From Desulfuromonadaceae bacterium GWC2_58_13 (lineage in GTDB: Bacteria > Desulfobacterota > Desulfuromonadia > Desulfuromonadales > Trichloromonadaceae): a DNA stretch of 27,191 nucleotides. The translations under genes and the position numbers were made by a program. The stretch is from contig MHXM01000049.1 of NCBI GenBank assembly GCA_001825565.1, positions 1 to 27,191 of the forward strand, written 5' to 3'. Below, piece by piece: positions 23,326-27,191 of the stretch. Under the pieces are notes generated by a model. It saw only the letters and a program-made list of their open reading frames with translations. It made no database searches and was not told where the DNA came from. The number at the start of each line of letters is the position of its first letter. Position 1 is the stretch's first letter.

Positions 23326-25578
23326 ATGTTCCCCACCCAGCCCCCCCTTCGAGAACATACGGAAAACCGGAAACGCCGGCGCGAGTGGCTACTTATTCTC
23401 CTGATTATCTCGCTGGTTGTCATTTTTTCGAATTTCGAGACCCAGCTGCTGGAACTTTCATCCAAGCTGCCATTGTCCAACACCATCATGGTCCTGGCGC
23501 TGATCAATGTAAACATCCTGCTGATTCTGCTATTTCTTTTTCTGGTCTTCAGAAATCTCTTCAAGCTCATCCTCGAACGACGCCGGAATGTGCCCGGGGC
23601 ACGCCTGCGCACCAAATTGGTCGTGGCTTTTGTTTCGCTGTCTCTGATTCCCACCATGTTGCTATTTTTCGTTTCAGCAGGCTTCATCACCAACTCGATT
23701 GAAAACTGGTTCAACGCCCAGATAGAAACATCCTTACAAGAATCGCTGGAAGTCGCCCAGACCTATTATAAGAATTCGGAGGCCAACGCCCTTTACTATG
23801 CCGAACAGTTGGCACGCATCATCAAAAAAGACAAACTTCTCAACGAGGACAACCTGCCTAAACTGGTTGAACTGATCAAGGAGAAACAGCAGGAATACAA
23901 CCTCGGCGTAGTTGAGGTTTTTTCTTCGACCTACGAGGAGCTGGTGCGCGCTTCCAATCCCCAAGTACCGGCGGCCGAATTTACCGATCCTGGATCCGAC
24001 AACATTCGTGAGGGGCTACAGGGCAATCGATTCACCCGTATTACCCCTATCGGAAAAGCCGATCTGATCCGGGGCATCGTTCCCGTCCAATCAAACTGGA
24101 ACCCTAAGGACGTGGTTGCGGTAGTCGTGGTCAACTATTACGTACCCTATTCGCTGGTTGCCAAAATGAAGGAGATATCCTCTTCCTTCGAACAGTACAA
24201 AAACACCAAGTTGCTCAAAAACAAGATCAAAAAAGGCTACGTCGCCGTCCTGCTGCTAATTGCCCTGGTCATCATCTTTCTGGCCACCTGGTTCGGTTTT
24301 CACCTCGCGCGCGGTATCACGGTCCCGATTCAGGAACTTGCCCTGGCCACCAATCGCGTCGCGGATGGAGACCTCAATGTGCATATCGAACAAGTCAGCG
24401 ATGACGAAGTCGGCACATTGGTCAAAGCATTCAACCAGATGACCACCGACCTGCGCCGGGGGCAACAAGAGATCAAGGAGGCTAACCGCGAGTTACAAGC
24501 ATCGAACCTGGAGATTGACCAGCGTCGCCGTTACATGGAAATCGTCCTGAAGAACGTGACCGCCGGCGTCATCTCGGTCGACAAGGAAGGCAGAATCACA
24601 ACCATCAACAAGTCTGCGGAAAACTTGCTCAAAATCCAGACCGGAAAAGTCGTCGGGAGAAATTTCCGCGACGTAGTCAGCACCGAACATCTTCCAATGG
24701 TCAAGGAATTCCTCAAGGATCTGATGATTTCCGGCAAAGACTCCATCCGCAAGCAGGTAACCCTCCCCGTACTGGAAAACAAGGTGACGTTTCTGTTCAA
24801 CGTCACCACTTTACGGGATGAGAATAACGAATTCATGGGTACGGTTGTCGTCTTCGACGATTTGACTCACTTGATCAAGGCCCAGCGCATGGCGGCGTGG
24901 CGCGAGGTGGCTCGCCGCATCGCCCACGAAATTAAAAATCCCCTGACCCCCATCCAACTCTCGGCCCAGCGACTCAGACGCCGCTACTTGGATCGTTTCA
25001 GCGATGACGATACGGTTTTCGACGAGTGCACACGGATGATTGTGACCCAGGTTGACGAGTTAAAAAACCTGGTCAACGAGTTTTCCAACTTCGCCAGGAT
25101 GCCGGCCAGCAATCTGACGTTGAATAACCTCAACCAGGTCATCAACGAAGCGCTGATTCTTTTCCAGGAAGGGCACAAGGAAATCGCCTTTACGTTCGAC
25201 CCGGATCCCGGCATTCCCCTGTTCAATCTGGATCGGGAACAGATCAAGCGGGTGGTTATCAACCTTCTCGACAATGCCGTTAGCGCCGTCAATGAATACG
25301 AGGATGCGGCCATTGCCATTGAAACCAGCTACAATGCTCCCCTGCAGATGGTCACATTTGCCATTGCCGATAACGGCTGCGGCATCAATCCCGATGACAA
25401 ACCACGACTCTTTGAACCCTATTTTTCAACCAAAAAAACCGGCACCGGCCTGGGCCTAGCCATTGTTTCTACCATTATCTCAGATCACAATGGATACATC
25501 CGGGTCAAGGACAATTTACCTAAAGGGACAAGGTTTATTGTCGAACTGCCGGTCAGTGATAGTGCCCTGACCGCCTGA
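23326..25578 (+). CDS. ntrY: NtrY-type membrane sensor histidine kinase
   Basis: A 750-residue sensor kinase. Order: three N-terminal membrane spans (about 22-36, 54-75, 98-118), an extracytoplasmic sensor domain (about 120-290), a fourth span (about 302-323), HAMP (about 325-377), PAS (about 400-510), the HisKA helix pair with phospho-acceptor H534 (RRIAHEIKNPLTPIQLSAQR), and a HATPase domain with N box NLLDNAVSA, G1 DNGCGI and G2 TGTGLGLAIV. The spans plus long sensor plus PAS arrangement is that of NtrY. It should phosphorylate the regulator encoded 27 bases downstream. Start ATG 23326 with GAGGA six bases upstream; a TTG seven codons earlier lacks a site. The signal sensed is unknown; in other bacteria NtrYX responds to nitrogen or redox state and affects the cell envelope. 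Confidence 0.92.
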   Translation: MFPTQPPLREHTENRKRRREWLLILLIISLVVIFSNFETQLLELSSKLPLSNTIMVLALINVNILLILLFLFLVFRNLFKLILERRRNVPGARLRTKLVVAFVSLSLIPTMLLFFVSAGFITNSIENWFNAQIETSLQESLEVAQTYYKNSEANALYYAEQLARIIKKDKLLNEDNLPKLVELIKEKQQEYNLGVVEVFSSTYEELVRASNPQVPAAEFTDPGSDNIREGLQGNRFTRITPIGKADLIRGIVPVQSNWNPKDVVAVVVVNYYVPYSLVAKMKEISSSFEQYKNTKLLKNKIKKGYVAVLLLIALVIIFLATWFGFHLARGITVPIQELALATNRVADGDLNVHIEQVSDDEVGTLVKAFNQMTTDLRRGQQEIKEANRELQASNLEIDQRRRYMEIVLKNVTAGVISVDKEGRITTINKSAENLLKIQTGKVVGRNFRDVVSTEHLPMVKEFLKDLMISGKDSIRKQVTLPVLENKVTFLFNVTTLRDENNEFMGTVVVFDDLTHLIKAQRMAAWREVARRIAHEIKNPLTPIQLSAQRLRRRYLDRFSDDDTVFDECTRMIVTQVDELKNLVNEFSNFARMPASNLTLNNLNQVINEALILFQEGHKEIAFTFDPDPGIPLFNLDREQIKRVVINLLDNAVSAVNEYEDAAIAIETSYNAPLQMVTFAIADNGCGINPDDKPRLFEPYFSTKKTGTGLGLAIVSTIISDHNGYIRVKDNLPKGTRFIVELPVSDSALTA

Positions 25579-25605
25579 AGACTCTTTCCTCAACCAAGGA
25601 ACACT

Positions 25606-26973
25606 ATGAAAAGCATTCTCATCATCGATGACGAGGAAAGCATCCGGGAAAGCCTGCAGGGAATTCTCGAGGACGAGGGATTTCGCACGATATCGGCAGA
25701 GAACGGGGAAGTTGGAATTTCCCTGCTGCGTGAAGAATTTCCAGACCTGGTTCTTCTCGACATCTGGATGCCTGGAATAGACGGCATTGAAACACTGCGC
25801 AAAATCCGTGAAGTGACTCCGGAACAGTTGGTTATAATGATGAGCGGACATGGCACCATTGAAACCGCCGTCAAGGCCACCAAACTTGGAGCCTACGACT
25901 TCATCGAAAAACCCTTATCGCTCGAAAAACTACTTTTATCGGTGCAGAACGCCCTGAAAGTCGGGCAACTGGTCGAGGAAAACCGCTCATTGAAAGCCAA
26001 GATCGCCAAAGAATATGAAATGATCGGCGATAGCCCGGCTATCCGGCAACTCAAGGAGCAGATAGCCATTGCGGCTCCTACCTCAGGATGGGTCCTGATT
26101 ACCGGTGAAAACGGCACCGGCAAAGAACTGGTCGCACGAGCTATCCACACCCTGTCCGGTCGAGTAAGTAAACCATTTATTGAAGTGAACTGCGCGGCTA
26201 TCCCCGAGGAACTGATCGAGTCAGAACTGTTCGGTCATGAAAAAGGAGCTTTCACCGGAGCAACCGCACTACGTAAGGGGAAATTCGACCTCGCCAACGA
26301 AGGAACCCTCTTTCTTGATGAAATTGGCGATATGAGCCTGAAAACCCAGGCCAAGGTATTGCGAATACTACAGGAACGAAAATTCGAAAGAGTTGGGGGC
26401 AGCCGCACCATAGAGGTCGATGTCCGAGTTATCGCCGCAACCAACAAAGATCTTGCCGAGGAAATTAATCGAGGGAACTTTCGCGAGGATCTCTTTTACC
26501 GGCTCAACGTTCTCCCCTTCGACGTGCCTCCATTACGGGAACGCAAGGGAGACATCCCCAAGTTAATTACGCACTTTCTCGAACTCTATTGCAGCAAGGA
26601 ATGCCGAGAGATCAAGGCGGTATCTCCCCAGGCCATGGAATTACTAGTTAACTATTCATGGCCCGGCAACGTTCGCGAGTTAAAAAACATCATCGAACGA
26701 CTGGTGATCATGGTCCCGGATAAACAGATCACAGAACGTCATCTGCCTGCCGCAACATTTTCCAGAAAGCCAACAGAAATCCGCCCAAACACTACCGCTA
26801 TTGCCGAAGTGGCAACATTTCGTGAAGCTAAAGAAGAATTCGAAAAAGATTTTTTAATCCAAAAACTTGAGGAAAACGACTGGAACATTTCCCGAACCGC
26901 CGAAGCTATCGAGATTGAACGTTCCAATCTCCATCGAAAAATAAAGAGTTTCGGGATTGAATTGAAAAAATAG
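25606..26973 (+). CDS. ntrX: NtrX-type sigma-54-dependent response regulator
   Basis: A 455-residue bacterial enhancer-binding protein. An N-terminal receiver domain has the acidic pocket D8-D9 and phospho-acceptor D52 (LLDIWMPG), with the conserved lysine in FIEKPLS. The central AAA+ domain has Walker A GENGTGKE, the sigma-54 contact loop KGAFTGA (canonical GAFTGA), Walker B TLFLDEIGD and the arginine finger region LFYRLNVLPFDVPPLRER. A Fis-type helix-turn-helix closes the protein (WNISRTAEAIEIERSNLHRKI). All elements needed to activate sigma-54 promoters are present. Start ATG 25606 with AAGGA five bases upstream. Its cognate kinase is the preceding gene; a sigma-54 promoter lies 3.4 kb upstream before lpxC. 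Confidence 0.95.
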   Translation: MKSILIIDDEESIRESLQGILEDEGFRTISAENGEVGISLLREEFPDLVLLDIWMPGIDGIETLRKIREVTPEQLVIMMSGHGTIETAVKATKLGAYDFIEKPLSLEKLLLSVQNALKVGQLVEENRSLKAKIAKEYEMIGDSPAIRQLKEQIAIAAPTSGWVLITGENGTGKELVARAIHTLSGRVSKPFIEVNCAAIPEELIESELFGHEKGAFTGATALRKGKFDLANEGTLFLDEIGDMSLKTQAKVLRILQERKFERVGGSRTIEVDVRVIAATNKDLAEEINRGNFREDLFYRLNVLPFDVPPLRERKGDIPKLITHFLELYCSKECREIKAVSPQAMELLVNYSWPGNVRELKNIIERLVIMVPDKQITERHLPAATFSRKPTEIRPNTTAIAEVATFREAKEEFEKDFLIQKLEENDWNISRTAEAIEIERSNLHRKIKSFGIELKK

Positions 26974-26980
26974 AAGGGAT

Positions 26981-27017
26981 TTTTCTGGCAGAGGTTTTCA
27001 AAACTTCTGCCAGAAAA
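26981..27017 (+). terminator. Long hairpin after ntrX
   Basis: TTTTCTGGCAGA (26981-26992) and TCTGCCAGAAAA (27006-27017) pair perfectly over 12 bp with a 13-base loop, 7 bases after the ntrX stop. The outer pairs are A-T, so the T-run is part of the stem on the ascending side and only CTTT follows; it probably stops transcription from the ntrX side but is not textbook. Confidence 0.6.
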
Positions 27018-27082
27018 CTTTCATACACAAAGAATCCAACAGAATGCCGCTCCGAATGATGCACTTACACTCACGTTGACAT

Positions 27083-27126
27083 AACGCAAAAACGAAAAAT
27101 GGCCCGCCTCAAACGAGGCGGGCCAT
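27083..27126 (-). terminator. Terminator of the rRNA operon
   Basis: On the minus strand ATGGCCCGCCTC, GTTT loop, GAGGCGGGCCAT (27099-27126) forms a perfect 12-bp stem followed by TTTTCGTTTTTGCG. It lies about 12 bases after the 5S rRNA 3' end. Confidence 0.93.
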
Positions 27127-27137
27127 TGCGAATAAAT

Positions 27138-27191
27138 TTCGGCGGCGACCTACTTTCCCACATAGTTACCCATGCAGTATCATCGGCGCTG
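27138..27191 (-). rRNA. rrf: 5S rRNA, 3' part (runs off window)
   Basis: Reading the minus strand from the window edge gives the characteristic 3' half of bacterial 5S rRNA: GATGATACTGCATGGGTAAC and then TGTGGGAAAGTAGGTCGCCG. The exact 3' end is set near 27138, just before the AT-rich spacer; the 5' half and the rest of the rRNA operon lie beyond the window. It is convergent with ntrX. Confidence 0.92.

Overview
The window looks like a chromosomal segment of a Gram-negative member of the Desulfuromonadia (Geobacter / Desulfuromonas / Pelobacter type). That placement is inferred from gene content: split alpha/beta glycyl-tRNA synthetase, yebC-ruvCAB, GlpX-type FBPase, a Geobacter-type beta-hydroxyacid dehydrogenase, LpxC (so an LPS outer membrane), NtrY/NtrX and a GGDEF protein with the Hypr signature. 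I see no phage, transposon, CRISPR array or integration site; this is mostly core genome with a few unusual genes.

Positions 1-8.6 kb are all on the minus strand. A strong sigma-70-like promoter at about 3.4 kb probably serves mgtE-recO-glyQ-glyS (glyS runs off the left edge). Upstream come a beta-hydroxyacid dehydrogenase with its own promoter and terminator, a 540-base gene-poor stretch holding a perfect 16-bp hairpin, a small unknown gene plus a NifU-like Fe-S scaffold gene, and then rhodanese - GDPD - HAD phosphatase - MidA-type methyltransferase.

From 8.7 kb to 27 kb genes are on the plus strand: glpX (divergent from the rhodanese gene, with overlapping promoters), a cytidylate-kinase-like/BON fusion, yebC, ruvC, ruvA, ruvB, a membrane GGDEF protein and a lipoprotein, a 778-residue protein of unknown family, queH and a DUF2905 protein, a patatin-like phospholipase, a phasin-like coiled-coil protein with a UbiB/ABC1 kinase, lpxC, and the ntrY-ntrX two-component pair. 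The right edge carries the 3' part of a 5S rRNA and the terminator of an rRNA operon on the minus strand, convergent with ntrX.

The most interesting signals are: (1) the GGDEF protein at 13.9-15.3 kb has Ser where diguanylate cyclases have the guanine-contacting Asp, the hallmark of Hypr enzymes that make 3',3'-cGAMP, and it is paired with a lipoprotein gene; (2) a near-consensus sigma-54 promoter sits directly before lpxC, and a sigma-54 activator pair (NtrY/NtrX) is encoded just downstream; (3) the 778-residue orphan protein; (4) a kinase-like/BON fusion; (5) a beta-hydroxyacid dehydrogenase with an altered substrate motif and a probable switch to NAD(H).
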